The notes beneath the pieces were generated by a model. The model made no database searches. It was not told the origin of the DNA and saw only the letters and a list, made by a program, of their open reading frames with translations. Made by a program: the position numbers and the translations under genes. From assembly GCA_902388545.1 (NCBI GenBank), contig CABMPS010000102.1, positions 1 to 6,950 of the forward strand: DNA of 6,950 nt, read 5' to 3'. Within the stretch, counting starts at the first letter, position 1. Every line of letters begins with the position of its first letter. Below, piece by piece: positions 1-6,389 of this stretch. Source of the stretch: an uncultured Collinsella sp. (lineage in GTDB: Bacteria; Actinomycetota; Coriobacteriia; Coriobacteriales; Coriobacteriaceae).

Positions 1-51
1 ATTTTTATAGTATATTTGCGAGGAAAAATAAATTAATATACAATTTTGCGT
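1..51. other. AT-rich foreign tract at gene breakpoint
   Basis: The first 50 bases contain only 10 G or C, against strongly GC-rich codon use directly to the right. The change is abrupt and falls inside the Cys motif of the SfrB-like gene. Two similar short words, ATTTGCGAGG (14-23) and TTTTGCGTAG (44-53), lie 30 bases apart in direct orientation, and the second straddles the breakpoint. This could be the end of an integrated element, such as an ICE or IS, but no recombinase, transposase or terminal inverted repeat is visible. A chimeric contig would look the same. Confidence 0.5.
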
Positions 52-483
52 AGCCGGGCAGCCCGAAACGCACGGGACGCGGGCCTCGCGGTCAAAGCCG
101 CAGGAGTGCTCGCGAATGTGGTGCTCAAAATCGTCGCGGAAGCCGCGAATGGCCGTGAGTGCCATGGCGCCAGCTTCGTAGCCGATGGCGCAGTCGCTCG
201 AAAGGTAGATGGTGCGGGCGGTGCGCTCAATCAAGTTGAGCGTGGACTCGTCGGCGCGGCCCTCGAGCACATCGGCGAGCAGGTCGCTCAGCGCGCTCAG
301 GCCCACGCGGCAGGGCGTGCACTTGCCGCAGCTCTGGGTGGAGCACAGATTGACGAGCGCTGCCGTAAACTCAACGGGGCACGGGGCGAGCGAACTCACC
401 GCCAGACGACGTCCGAGCGCATCGTGCAGGTCGTCCATGACGGCCTGAGCGTGGCTGCGTTCCATTACGTGCAGTCGAGCCAT
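1..483 (-). CDS. SfrB-like oxidoreductase, N-terminal part (NuoF-type FeS domain), truncated or interrupted
   Basis: This reading frame opens at ATG 483-481, with GAGAGGGG seven bases upstream, and stays open to the window edge. Residues about 45-100 match the iron-sulfur binding region of NADH dehydrogenase subunit F: SCGKCTPCRVG supplies C52, C55 and C58, and SSDCAIG supplies C98, the usual four ligands of one [4Fe-4S] cluster. Residues 136-144 (VPCVSGCPA) look like the first Cys motif of the Fer4_20/glutamate-synthase-small-chain domain. That domain order, FeS domain then GltD-like flavoprotein, is known from NADPH oxidoreductases of the SfrB type, so an NAD(P)H-dependent cytoplasmic electron-transfer role is inferred. 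After A144 (base 52) the codons turn AT-rich and the expected continuation of the domain is lost, so residues 145 onward are probably not native. It is either a gene broken by an insertion or a gene joined to foreign DNA. The FAD and NAD(P) domains are not visible here. Confidence 0.72.
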   Translation of the reverse strand, partial: MARLHVMERSHAQAVMDDLHDALGRRLAVSSLAPCPVEFTAALVNLCSTQSCGKCTPCRVGLSALSDLLADVLEGRADESTLNLIERTARTIYLSSDCAIGYEAGAMALTAIRGFRDDFEHHIREHSCGFDREARVPCVSGCPATQNCILIYFSSQIYYKN

Positions 484-547
484 AAGATCCCCTCTCACAT
501 GGCAGCCCGGAGGCGAGGCCGGGCGAAGTTGCTACACGCACAACACT

Positions 548-568
548 GACCTAAAAAGTTGTTAGGTC
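548..568. promoter_or_regulatory. Palindrome upstream of SfrB-like gene
   Basis: Perfect 7-bp arms GACCTAA (548-554) and TTAGGTC (562-568) flank a 7-base spacer, about 65 bp upstream of the ATG at 483. The spacing suits a dimeric repressor operator or a small leader hairpin. No T-run follows on either strand that would make it a terminator. The regulator is unknown. Confidence 0.4.
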
Positions 569-643
569 TCCACGCAGTTCGGCAGGCGGTATGAAATGTC
601 ACCCTCGGCGGTGAAATAGAACATTACCGCAGATAAATGCCAT

Positions 644-667
644 ATTTGGTAAAACGCGTTACCAAAT
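644..667. promoter_or_regulatory. 24-bp operator-like palindrome
   Basis: Perfect 9-bp arms ATTTGGTAA (644-652) and TTACCAAAT (659-667) surround a 6-base centre (AACGCG). The element lies directly beyond the hairpin that ends the PTS operon and about 160 bp upstream of the SfrB-like start. A TTGTCA word on the minus strand, a possible -35, overlaps its right edge, but I see no good -10 at the matching distance. A binding site for a dimeric regulator of the downstream oxidoreductase gene is the most likely reading. The shape fits a LacI/GntR-type site, but the family cannot be assigned. Confidence 0.45.
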
Positions 668-669
668 GA

Positions 670-707
670 CAATGCCCCGCCCACGCAATCACGTGGACGG
701 GGCATTG
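670..707 (-). terminator. Terminator hairpin of the alpha-glucoside PTS operon
   Basis: Arms at 692-707 and 670-685 form a 16-bp stem with a single U-G wobble and a 6-base loop (686-691). It begins 33 bases after the stop codon of the phospho-alpha-glucosidase gene in the direction of transcription. The tail on the minus strand is only TCATTT, so the U-tract is poor. It may be a weak intrinsic terminator or mainly a 3'-end stabilising stem. Without the expected tail on the other strand either, it is assigned to the minus strand from position. Confidence 0.65.
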
Positions 708-739
708 CTCCAGGTATGCGGCCAGCGACCCTGTTGCTT

Positions 740-2122
740 TTACTTAAGCTCGGGCCAGTAACCCTTGTTGGCCTCGATCATGTCGTCGAGAACTTCCTTG
801 GCGACCTTCATCGAAGGCACGGTCTTGTTGAGCGTAAAGGCCTTGAGCGCCTTCTCGTACGAACCCTCGATCGTGGCCTCGACCACGAGCTTCTCGGAGT
901 TCAGCTGCTGCATCATAAGACCCTGCTGGAACAGAGGAATGTTGTCACGGCTGATGACCTCGGGGCCGTTCTTGCCAATGTAGGCAGGCAGCTCGACCAT
1001 GGCGTCGTAGGGCATGTTGGGGATAGCGCCCTTGTTCTCGCAAATGACCAGGAAGCGCTGCTTGGTATCGTTCTTCAGAGCGATGGCCAGGTCGGCAATC
1101 CAGTCGCCGTGGCTGCCCGCATAGAACGTACTCTCGTCGATCTCGCCGGTCTTCTCGTAGTGGTCGATGCCGTCGAAGAGGTTCTTCTCGCGCGTCTCCT
1201 CAACCTCGTTAGCACGGGTGCGCTCGGGGTTGGAATGCTCGACGAACTCCTTCTGCTGCAGGTAGTAGTTCAGATACGTGTTAGGCAGGTACTCCGGGAA
1301 GCACTCCATGATCTCGTACTCGCCCTTCCAGACGTAGTACCAGCTGCCCTTGGTGTGGCGGTTCTGCTCGGGGTGCTCGTCAGTGGCCTCCTCGGGCTTC
1401 TTGGACATCAGCGAGCTCATGCCCTTGAGGTACGAATCGGGCAGCAGAATCTCATGTTCCTTGATGTACTCGCGCAGCTGCGGGAGCACCTCCTCGCCCT
1501 TGTGGCGGATCGAGGTGAACCAACCAAAGTGGTTGAGGCCAAAGTAATCGTACTCGACGTCCTTCTTGTCGATATCGAGCGCGGCGCAAACCACGTCGAT
1601 GATCGCGATCGGCATGTCGCAGATGTTGATGATGCGAGCGTTGGGACGCAGCGCGCGGCAGCCCTCGGACACGATGGCGGCAGGGTTGGAGTAGTTGAGA
1701 ATCCAGTAGTCCTTCTTGGCGTACTTCTCAACGTCATCGATCAGCTCGACCATGGGGAAGATGGTGCGCATGCCGTAGGCAAGGCCGCCGCAACCGCAGG
1801 TCTCCTGGCCCACGCAGCCATGGCGCAGCGGAATCTTCTCGTCCTGCTCGCGCATGGCATAGCCGCCCACGCGCATCTGGGCAAACACGAAGCTCGCGTC
1901 GGTAAAAGCCGTCTCCTTGTCGGTGGTCACCGTAAGCTTGATGTCCAGGCCAAGGTCCTCGTGCAAAATCCAGTCCACGAGCACGCCGATCTTGCGCTGG
2001 CGCTCCTCGTTGATGTCGTACAGACGAATCTCGTCAACGTCGAGCTCGTCCTTGCGCAGGGCAATGGACTTGACGATGCCGGGGGTAAAGGTGGATCCGC
2101 CACCACACAGAGTAATGATCAT
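740..2122 (-). CDS. 6-phospho-alpha-glucosidase (GH4 family)
   Basis: The product of 460 residues would hydrolyse maltose-6-phosphate and related 6-phospho-alpha-glucosides in the cytoplasm, giving glucose-6-phosphate plus the second sugar, through the NAD+- and Mn2+-dependent redox mechanism of family GH4. An N-terminal Rossmann motif is visible (GGGSTFTPGI, residues 7-16). The tetrapeptide CDMP at 168-171 is the known signature of GH4 phospho-alpha-glucosidases; beta-specific members carry CN-x-P. C168 and H198 (GLNHFGW) match the metal ligands. RVGGYAMREQDEKIPLRHG and the NYSNPAAI segment are also typical. Length is close to the 440 or so residues of MalH, AglB and GlvA. The ATG lies 3 bases after the permease stop, and its ribosome site AAGGAG sits in the last codons of that gene, so the two are probably translationally coupled. 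It is the last gene of the operon. Confidence 0.95.
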   Translation of the reverse strand: MIITLCGGGSTFTPGIVKSIALRKDELDVDEIRLYDINEERQRKIGVLVDWILHEDLGLDIKLTVTTDKETAFTDASFVFAQMRVGGYAMREQDEKIPLRHGCVGQETCGCGGLAYGMRTIFPMVELIDDVEKYAKKDYWILNYSNPAAIVSEGCRALRPNARIINICDMPIAIIDVVCAALDIDKKDVEYDYFGLNHFGWFTSIRHKGEEVLPQLREYIKEHEILLPDSYLKGMSSLMSKKPEEATDEHPEQNRHTKGSWYYVWKGEYEIMECFPEYLPNTYLNYYLQQKEFVEHSNPERTRANEVEETREKNLFDGIDHYEKTGEIDESTFYAGSHGDWIADLAIALKNDTKQRFLVICENKGAIPNMPYDAMVELPAYIGKNGPEVISRDNIPLFQQGLMMQQLNSEKLVVEATIEGSYEKALKAFTLNKTVPSMKVAKEVLDDMIEANKGYWPELK

Positions 2123-2125
2123 TGT

Positions 2126-3742
2126 TTACTGCTCCTTCTCAATTGCGTTTTCGACCTTGTCGCGCATCTCGGCGACCTTCATGCCAAAGATGATCTGGAT
2201 ATTGTTGCCGTTGCGGTTGATGCCGCTGTTGGGCACGTGGTTGATGAGGTTCTCATCGATGAGGTCCGGGTTCTTAACGTTCACGCGAAGACGCGTAAAG
2301 CAGTTCTCGAGCTCCTCGATGTTGTCCTTGCCGCCAAGACCTGCGACCAGGTCGGCAATACCTGCATCGACGCCCTCTGCGGGAGCTGCGGCAACAGCGC
2401 CCTGCTTCACCGCGACAGACGCGGCGGCCTCGCCCTCGGCAACGGACTCGGCGAGCTCGGACTCCTCCTCGCGACCAGGCGTGTGGAGGTTGAGCTTCTT
2501 AATAAGGAAGGTGAAGAGGAAGAAGTACAGCGCGGCGTTGACGACTCCGAGCACGAGCATCATCGGCCAGTTGGTCTTATCGACACCAAGAACCAGGTTG
2601 GAAACCACGATGTTGATGATGCCGCCTGCAGTCGAAGCGGGCACGGAGAGGACCTTGAGCAGGACCAGGAAGATACCGGAAAGAACCGAGTGAACGACAA
2701 AGAGCACGGGAGCGGCAAAGACAAAGAGGAAGTCCATGGGCTCGGTGACACAGGAGAGCACGGCGGTGATGATCAGCGGGATGATAACGGCCTTGGTCTT
2801 ATCCTTGTTCCCCTTGTAAGCGGTGAAGATAAAGGCGAGACCGATACCGATGTAGGGCCACAGGTTGTTGAAGGTGTAGCTGTTGAAGTAGGTGCTATCG
2901 GAGAAGGGCTGGCCCGTCATTGCCATCTCGGCGACACGGATGGGATAGGCGCCGGCGATAACCTGATCGCCCAGCGTCAGGGTGCCACCCACATCGGAGA
3001 ACTGGAACGGAGTGTAGATGAGGTGGTGCAGACCGGTGGGAACGAGCAGCTTGTTGAGCATGCCGTAGATAAACAGACCGATGTTGCCCGACTCCTTAAT
3101 GATGCCGGCAACGGAGGAGATGGCGCCCTGAACCGGAGGCCAAACGATGCAGAAGCCAGCGCCCATGATCCAGGAGATGATGATCATGATCAGGAACGGA
3201 AAACGAACGCCCGAGAACATCGAAAGGGCAATGGGGAACTGCTTGTTCGAGTACTTGTTGAACACGACACCGGTGATGCAACCAAGAATGATGCCGCCAA
3301 ACACGCCGGTATCGAGCACCTGAATGCCCATAACGGTGCTCTGGCCGGTTCCGGTAAGACCGAGCATGCCGCTCGCCTCGGCAAGAGAGCCGGTGGCGTT
3401 GAGCACGATGTTGTTAGCCTGCAGGAACAGGAAGAACGACATCAGGGCAATCAGCGAAGCATGGCCCTTGTTCTTCTTTGCCATGGCGCCGGCGATGCCC
3501 ACGCAGAACAGAATCGAGAGGTTGTTGATGATAAACATCAGCGACTGATAGACAACGGCGCCCACAAGCTGGAACGGACCGGAGCCCAGTACGGGGATCA
3601 AGGCGCAAATGGTCTTGTTGGTCAGAATAATGCCCACGATGAGCAGAATGCCGGCAACCGAGAGATACATCATCGGCTGGACGATTGACTTCGCGAACAC
3701 CTCCAACGGCGCTTTGAAATTGAACTTCTTTTTTGCGGTCAT
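2126..3742 (-). CDS. Alpha-glucoside PTS permease, subunit IICB
   Basis: This membrane protein of 538 residues is expected to import and phosphorylate alpha-glucosides of the maltose type. The IIC domain spans about residues 10-420, with many hydrophobic segments, a GLHH motif (237-240) and TEPMDF (333-338), the counterpart of the conserved ITEP motif of glucose-family permeases. An Ala/Glu-rich linker (about 424-457) leads to a IIB domain, whose phosphorylated Cys is C481 in NCFTRLRV. No IIA domain is present, so it must take phosphate from the IIA protein at the head of the operon. The start is set at ATG 3742-3740 because GGAAGGGGAG lies seven bases upstream; a longer frame starting at 3769 would place that ribosome site inside the gene. 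Substrate specificity is inferred from the adjacent GH4 alpha-type enzyme; a glucose or N-acetylglucosamine permease is the less likely alternative. Confidence 0.92.
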   Translation of the reverse strand: MTAKKKFNFKAPLEVFAKSIVQPMMYLSVAGILLIVGIILTNKTICALIPVLGSGPFQLVGAVVYQSLMFIINNLSILFCVGIAGAMAKKNKGHASLIALMSFFLFLQANNIVLNATGSLAEASGMLGLTGTGQSTVMGIQVLDTGVFGGIILGCITGVVFNKYSNKQFPIALSMFSGVRFPFLIMIIISWIMGAGFCIVWPPVQGAISSVAGIIKESGNIGLFIYGMLNKLLVPTGLHHLIYTPFQFSDVGGTLTLGDQVIAGAYPIRVAEMAMTGQPFSDSTYFNSYTFNNLWPYIGIGLAFIFTAYKGNKDKTKAVIIPLIITAVLSCVTEPMDFLFVFAAPVLFVVHSVLSGIFLVLLKVLSVPASTAGGIINIVVSNLVLGVDKTNWPMMLVLGVVNAALYFFLFTFLIKKLNLHTPGREEESELAESVAEGEAAASVAVKQGAVAAAPAEGVDAGIADLVAGLGGKDNIEELENCFTRLRVNVKNPDLIDENLINHVPNSGINRNGNNIQIIFGMKVAEMRDKVENAIEKEQ

Positions 3743-3841
3743 AGCGGTACTCCCCTTCCTTTTCCGCAAATTAAGACAGATGCGCCCTAGACAAGACCGT
3801 GAGCCCTGCCTTATATCAATCGATGTGTGGGCACGTTATGC
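3743..3841 (-). other. 99-bp spacer between antiterminator and permease genes
   Basis: This is the only sizeable gap within the operon. On the minus strand it contains an imperfect stem (CGTGCCC with GGGCTCACG, one 2-base bulge, loop of about 22) and ends in the strong ribosome site of the permease. No T-run terminator and no convincing promoter is seen. It could be an mRNA processing or differential-expression site, but nothing proves it. Confidence 0.3.
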
Positions 3842-4708
3842 CTAGAGACCAGGTTCTCCAAGCAGGTTAACAATGTGATATGCGAGATAACTCTTCTCGG
3901 CATCGGTAACGACAACGTTATAGGTAGACGACAAGTGGGCAGCTATGGCGTCCGCGCACGAGAATGCGCACGGATACGCCGTTTCATCGATTCGGAACAG
4001 CGCGTCGCCATTGATTTGCCCGGCCGCAGGATCGAGCGCTCGCTGTGCGAAAAACTGCAGGTGACGAACGAAACGTTCGTAAGGCAGCGAGGTGTCATCG
4101 AGGGTCGTAGCATAGCGCTCGGAAACAATCGCAAGCACGTCGCGAACAAGCTGGACCGAAACGATCAGACGATCGGAGCGTTGCGGCATGGTGGCGTTGA
4201 CGATATGCAGCGTAATAAAACCCTGCTCTTCTTCGCTCATCTGGATGCCCATATACTCCTTGATAATCTGCAGCGCACGGCCCGCAAGCGCGTACTCCTT
4301 GCGATAGAACTGCTGGATCTCGAGCAGCAACGGATTCTCGCAGGGGACGCCCTTGCGCTCGCGCTCCAAAGCAAGGCTGATATGGTCTGCGAGAGCAATG
4401 AGAATCTTGTCGTTGACATCAACATTGAGCTCTCGACGGAGCATCTGAACGATGTCCTCGGAAATCACGAGGTTAACGGTGGGGATGGACTCCAAAAGAT
4501 GTGCCAAGCGGTCAATCGTACGCGAATCCTGAGAAGTGCCCTCCTGCAGCGCATAGGTCTTTTCGACCGATGCTTCATCGATAGCGTCGCCGGCATGACG
4601 GCCAAAGCAGAGGCCTCGACCGATGACAATGAACTCGGAGCCATCGTCCGAAGTGACCATTGCGACGTTATTGTTGAAAACTCGCTTGATAACCACGGTA
4701 CCCACCAC
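3842..4708 (-). CDS. BglG/LicT/GlcT-family transcriptional antiterminator with two PRDs
   Basis: This regulator of 288 residues would bind a RAT hairpin in nascent mRNA and prevent termination, under control of PTS phosphorylation. Residues 1-55 form the CAT RNA-binding domain (VIKRVFNNNVAMV, then IGRGLCFGRHAGD). Two PTS regulation domains follow at about 65-170 and 172-285. All four phosphorylatable histidines appear present: H109 (ALADHI) and H168 (ITLHIVNA) in PRD1, H216 (ERFVRHLQF) and H278 (LAYHIVN) in PRD2. It sits 6 bases after the IIA gene and before the permease, so it probably controls its own operon. Three in-frame GTG codons (4708, 4705, 4696) compete as starts. The first gives a GlcT-like N-terminus, the last a LicT-like one with GGTGGG four bases upstream, and no ATG is available. 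The ribosome site before 4708 is poor, which suggests coupling to the upstream gene. Confidence 0.93.
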   Translation of the reverse strand: MVGTVVIKRVFNNNVAMVTSDDGSEFIVIGRGLCFGRHAGDAIDEASVEKTYALQEGTSQDSRTIDRLAHLLESIPTVNLVISEDIVQMLRRELNVDVNDKILIALADHISLALERERKGVPCENPLLLEIQQFYRKEYALAGRALQIIKEYMGIQMSEEEQGFITLHIVNATMPQRSDRLIVSVQLVRDVLAIVSERYATTLDDTSLPYERFVRHLQFFAQRALDPAAGQINGDALFRIDETAYPCAFSCADAIAAHLSSTYNVVVTDAEKSYLAYHIVNLLGEPGL

Positions 4709-4714
4709 AAGAAT

Positions 4715-5227
4715 TTACTCGGAAAGCCAGACGACAGGCTCTTTAACAGCAACAGGGCCGGAAGCGTGCTCACGAAGAGTCGAGTTCTCCGAACGCTCGC
4801 ACACGATAACGAAGACCGTGGGATCGAAGCCGGCGGCGCGGACCGCGTCGAAATCGACCTCGACGAGGGGCTGGCCCGCGTCGACATGGTCACCCTGAGC
4901 AACAAGCGCATGGAAGCCCTTGCCCTCAAGTTTAACAGTGTCGATTCCGATATGCAGCATCACCTGAGCAGAGCTGTCGTCGGACATGATACCCAGCGCG
5001 TGCTCGGTCGGGAACAGCGCCGCGACGGTACCGGAGACAGGAGCGCACACCGTTCCCTCTTGGGGAACCACGGCAACGCCATCGCCCACGGCACGGCTGC
5101 TAAAAGCGGGGTCATTGGTATTTTCTAGATGAACAAGCTCGCCGGAAACGGGAGCGAGGATTTCGAACTCGGAAGCTGCAGTCTTCTGCTCATCCGAACC
5201 GCCCATCAGGCGAGAAAAGAAACCCAT
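4715..5227 (-). CDS. crr: PTS glucose-type IIA component (IIA-Glc)
   Basis: This soluble phosphocarrier of 170 residues passes phosphate from HPr to the IIB domain of a permease. The N-terminal half has the family pattern ILAPVSGELV (23-32) and PTEHALGI, with H76 as the supporting histidine. The phosphorylated histidine is H92 in LHIGIDTVKL, followed by GKGFHALVAQGDHV. Length and order match E. coli Crr (169 residues). The start is placed at ATG 5227-5225, giving MGFFSRL, because GAAGGGA lies nine bases upstream. Longer in-frame starts up to 5290 exist, but they read through this ribosome site and the presumed leader and add a non-homologous tail. It is the first gene of the operon, and the permease two genes downstream lacks a IIA domain, so it is likely its dedicated donor. 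Whether the genome holds a second copy for glucose cannot be seen. Confidence 0.94.
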   Translation of the reverse strand: MGFFSRLMGGSDEQKTAASEFEILAPVSGELVHLENTNDPAFSSRAVGDGVAVVPQEGTVCAPVSGTVAALFPTEHALGIMSDDSSAQVMLHIGIDTVKLEGKGFHALVAQGDHVDAGQPLVEVDFDAVRAAGFDPTVFVIVCERSENSTLREHASGPVAVKEPVVWLSE

Positions 5228-5253
5228 GGTGGCATGTCCCTTCATAAATATAG

Positions 5254-5339
5254 CCCAACCAAAATCAAGCGAATGCATCCATAGAGACACACCCGTTCAA
5301 AGACTTTGGTTAGGTCCACGTCCGAGGGACTCGGTAACC
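5254..5339 (-). promoter_or_regulatory. RAT-like leader hairpin with alternative pairing
   Basis: The leader RNA contains GGTTACCGAG (5339-5330), a 3-base loop, CTCGG (5326-5322), a 9-base unpaired segment and UAACC (5312-5308). It folds as two stems split by an asymmetric bulge, and contains GUUAC followed by a short stem, resembling RAT targets of BglG-family proteins. The distal strand can instead pair with UUUGGUUGGG (5263-5254), ten pairs with one U-G, close to the IIA ribosome site at about 5237-5243. The two folds exclude each other. No terminator with a U-run is seen, so a classical antitermination switch is not demonstrated; control at the ribosome site is an alternative. Confidence 0.45.
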
Positions 5340-5364
5340 TTCCGCATTTCTTTTTACGGGAGTT

Positions 5365-5392
5365 ATTGTAGACAAGCCCAAAGCCAGAACAA
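5365..5392 (-). promoter_or_regulatory. Candidate sigma-70-type promoter of the PTS operon
   Basis: The minus strand shows TTGTTC (5392-5387) and TACAAT (5370-5365) separated by 16 bases. It is the best promoter match in the gap between the ferredoxin and IIA genes. Transcription would start near 5358, giving a leader of about 130 nt that includes the RAT-like hairpin. A CATAAT word further upstream lacks a good partner. Confidence 0.5.
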
Positions 5393-5409
5393 TCATTATG
5401 ACCGGTGAG

Positions 5410-5438
5410 CGGTATTTTTTCTTCGATAAACGGTATTT
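5410..5438. promoter_or_regulatory. Direct repeats upstream of the PTS promoter
   Basis: CGGTATTT occurs at 5410-5417 and again at 5431-5438, that is AAATACCG twice on the minus strand. The copies start 21 bases apart, about two helical turns, and lie just upstream of the candidate -35. The arrangement suits a regulator that binds the same face of the helix twice. The regulator is not identified. Confidence 0.35.
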
Positions 5439-5446
5439 AGGCGGCA

Positions 5447-5557
5447 CTTAGGGACGTTCCTTTTCTGCCGGCACCCAGGGGCACTCCTCACTCTGGTGCG
5501 TTGGGGACAGGTTTGTTTGCACCAGGTTGGTGCAGATTAGCCTGTCCCCAATGCACC
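5447..5557. repeat. Nested palindromic intergenic repeat block
   Basis: Outer arms of 17 bases (5495-5511 and 5541-5557, one mismatch) contain the word TTGGGGACAGG and its complement. Inside them is a second perfect hairpin, TGCACCA (5518-5524) and TGGTGCA (5528-5534), with a 3-base loop. To the left, CTTAGGGACGTTCCTTTT (5447-5464) resembles the same GGGAC-rich style, and GCACCCAG (5471-5478) can pair with CTGGTGC (5493-5499) as a competing fold. The block starts 13 bases after the ferredoxin stop. It may stabilise or end that transcript, but no U-run follows. A dispersed REP/MITE-like element is the likeliest nature. Confidence 0.6.
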
Positions 5558-5570
5558 AATTTCGTATGCA

Positions 5571-6332
5571 CTAGATGAAGAGCTCGCATTCCTTCCGCAC
5601 GACGCAAGCCTTGCTCAGCATCTGGGAAACAGCGGATAGCTTGTTGGGATCAAGCTTGCGAGCGCCTCGCGGACATACGGCAATGCAGCGCATGCAGGAG
5701 ATGCACGCCTCGCCAGCTGCTCGCTTGGGGTCGCCCTTGTCGATAGCACAAACGGGGCACGCCGCGGCGCATGCACCGCAGGAGACGCAATCCTCTGTTG
5801 CCTCGGGTGCCATGCGGTGACCTCCGGCTTGTTTATAAGGACGATTGCCGGGAATAGAGGGCTCGGATGCATCCTCAGTCAACAGCTTTTGCTGAATTTG
5901 CTGCGCAAACTCTGCGAGCTGCGCCGCATCCTGCGCATCCGGTCGCCCAGCAGCAAACTGACGAGCAACGGAATGCTCAGCAATAGCAGAAACCGCTGCA
6001 ACCACCCTAAATCCGGCGCGCTTCGCAACGTCCTCCAGCTCTACGAGCGTGTCCTCAAACGCGCGGTTTCCGTATACACAAACCAAAACAGCCCGAGCCC
6101 CGTTGCCGCGCACCATGCCCAACCGGTCAGCCACCACAGCCGGGATTCTACCGGCATACGCCGGCACAGAGATTACGGCCACGTCGTCCTCAGTCATCGA
6201 GACAGCGCTGAAATCTAGCCCGCTATCGGTCAGATCGACGGTAACGGTATTTTTGTCCAGCGCCCCGGCCACAAGGCCAGACACCTTCCGCGTTCCACCC
6301 GTCGGACTAAACACAATTTCGAATACGTCCAT
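5571..6332 (-). CDS. EFR1-type ferredoxin: flavodoxin-like domain plus two [4Fe-4S] clusters
   Basis: This cytoplasmic protein of 253 residues combines an N-terminal flavodoxin-like domain (about 1-155) with a bacterial two-cluster ferredoxin domain (about 178-225). The FMN-phosphate loop is visible as SPTGGTRKV (9-17). Clusters are supplied by CVSCGACAAAC (C182, C185, C188, C192, followed by P193) and CISCMRCIAVC (C210, C213, C216, C220, followed by P221). An electron-transfer role is safe; the redox partner is unknown. Further cysteines (C195, C243, C249) are present, of unknown importance. The ATG at 6332-6330 has GGGGGAGGG seven bases upstream. It stands alone: about 340 bases separate it from the PTS operon, with a repeat block and a separate promoter between, so it is probably not part of that operon. 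Annotators commonly spell the family 'EFR1 family ferrodoxin'. Confidence 0.88.
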   Translation of the reverse strand: MDVFEIVFSPTGGTRKVSGLVAGALDKNTVTVDLTDSGLDFSAVSMTEDDVAVISVPAYAGRIPAVVADRLGMVRGNGARAVLVCVYGNRAFEDTLVELEDVAKRAGFRVVAAVSAIAEHSVARQFAAGRPDAQDAAQLAEFAQQIQQKLLTEDASEPSIPGNRPYKQAGGHRMAPEATEDCVSCGACAAACPVCAIDKGDPKRAAGEACISCMRCIAVCPRGARKLDPNKLSAVSQMLSKACVVRKECELFI

Positions 6333-6389
6333 CGAGGCACCCTCCCCCTACGCCTGGCAACGCGTCAAGCCGTTTTCACATCCAGCCAG

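Noticed and set aside
46..549. A 167-codon open frame on the plus strand.
   Set aside because: It mirrors the SfrB-like frame, which carries the conserved Cys motifs and a good ribosome site.
716..3688. A 990-codon open frame on the plus strand.
   Set aside because: It is antisense to the well-supported permease and phospho-alpha-glucosidase genes and crosses both. Its composition (long runs rich in Leu, Val, Asp, His, Gly) is the usual shadow of GC-biased codons, and no domain is recognisable.
3827..5128. A 433-codon open frame on the plus strand.
   Set aside because: It is antisense to the antiterminator and IIA genes, whose motifs and active-site histidines are clear. It has no recognisable domain.
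5228..5290. A 21-residue N-terminal extension of the IIA protein.
   Set aside because: The family begins near MGFFSRL, a ribosome site precedes that ATG, and the extension would overlap the leader pairing.
5290..5306. The small CAAAG-T-CTTTG stem as a terminator for the operon leader.
   Set aside because: The stem is only five pairs, has almost no loop and is not followed by a U-run.
5410..5438. The CGGTATTT repeats as the start of a CRISPR array.
   Set aside because: Only two copies of an 8-base word exist, with a 13-base gap; there is no array.
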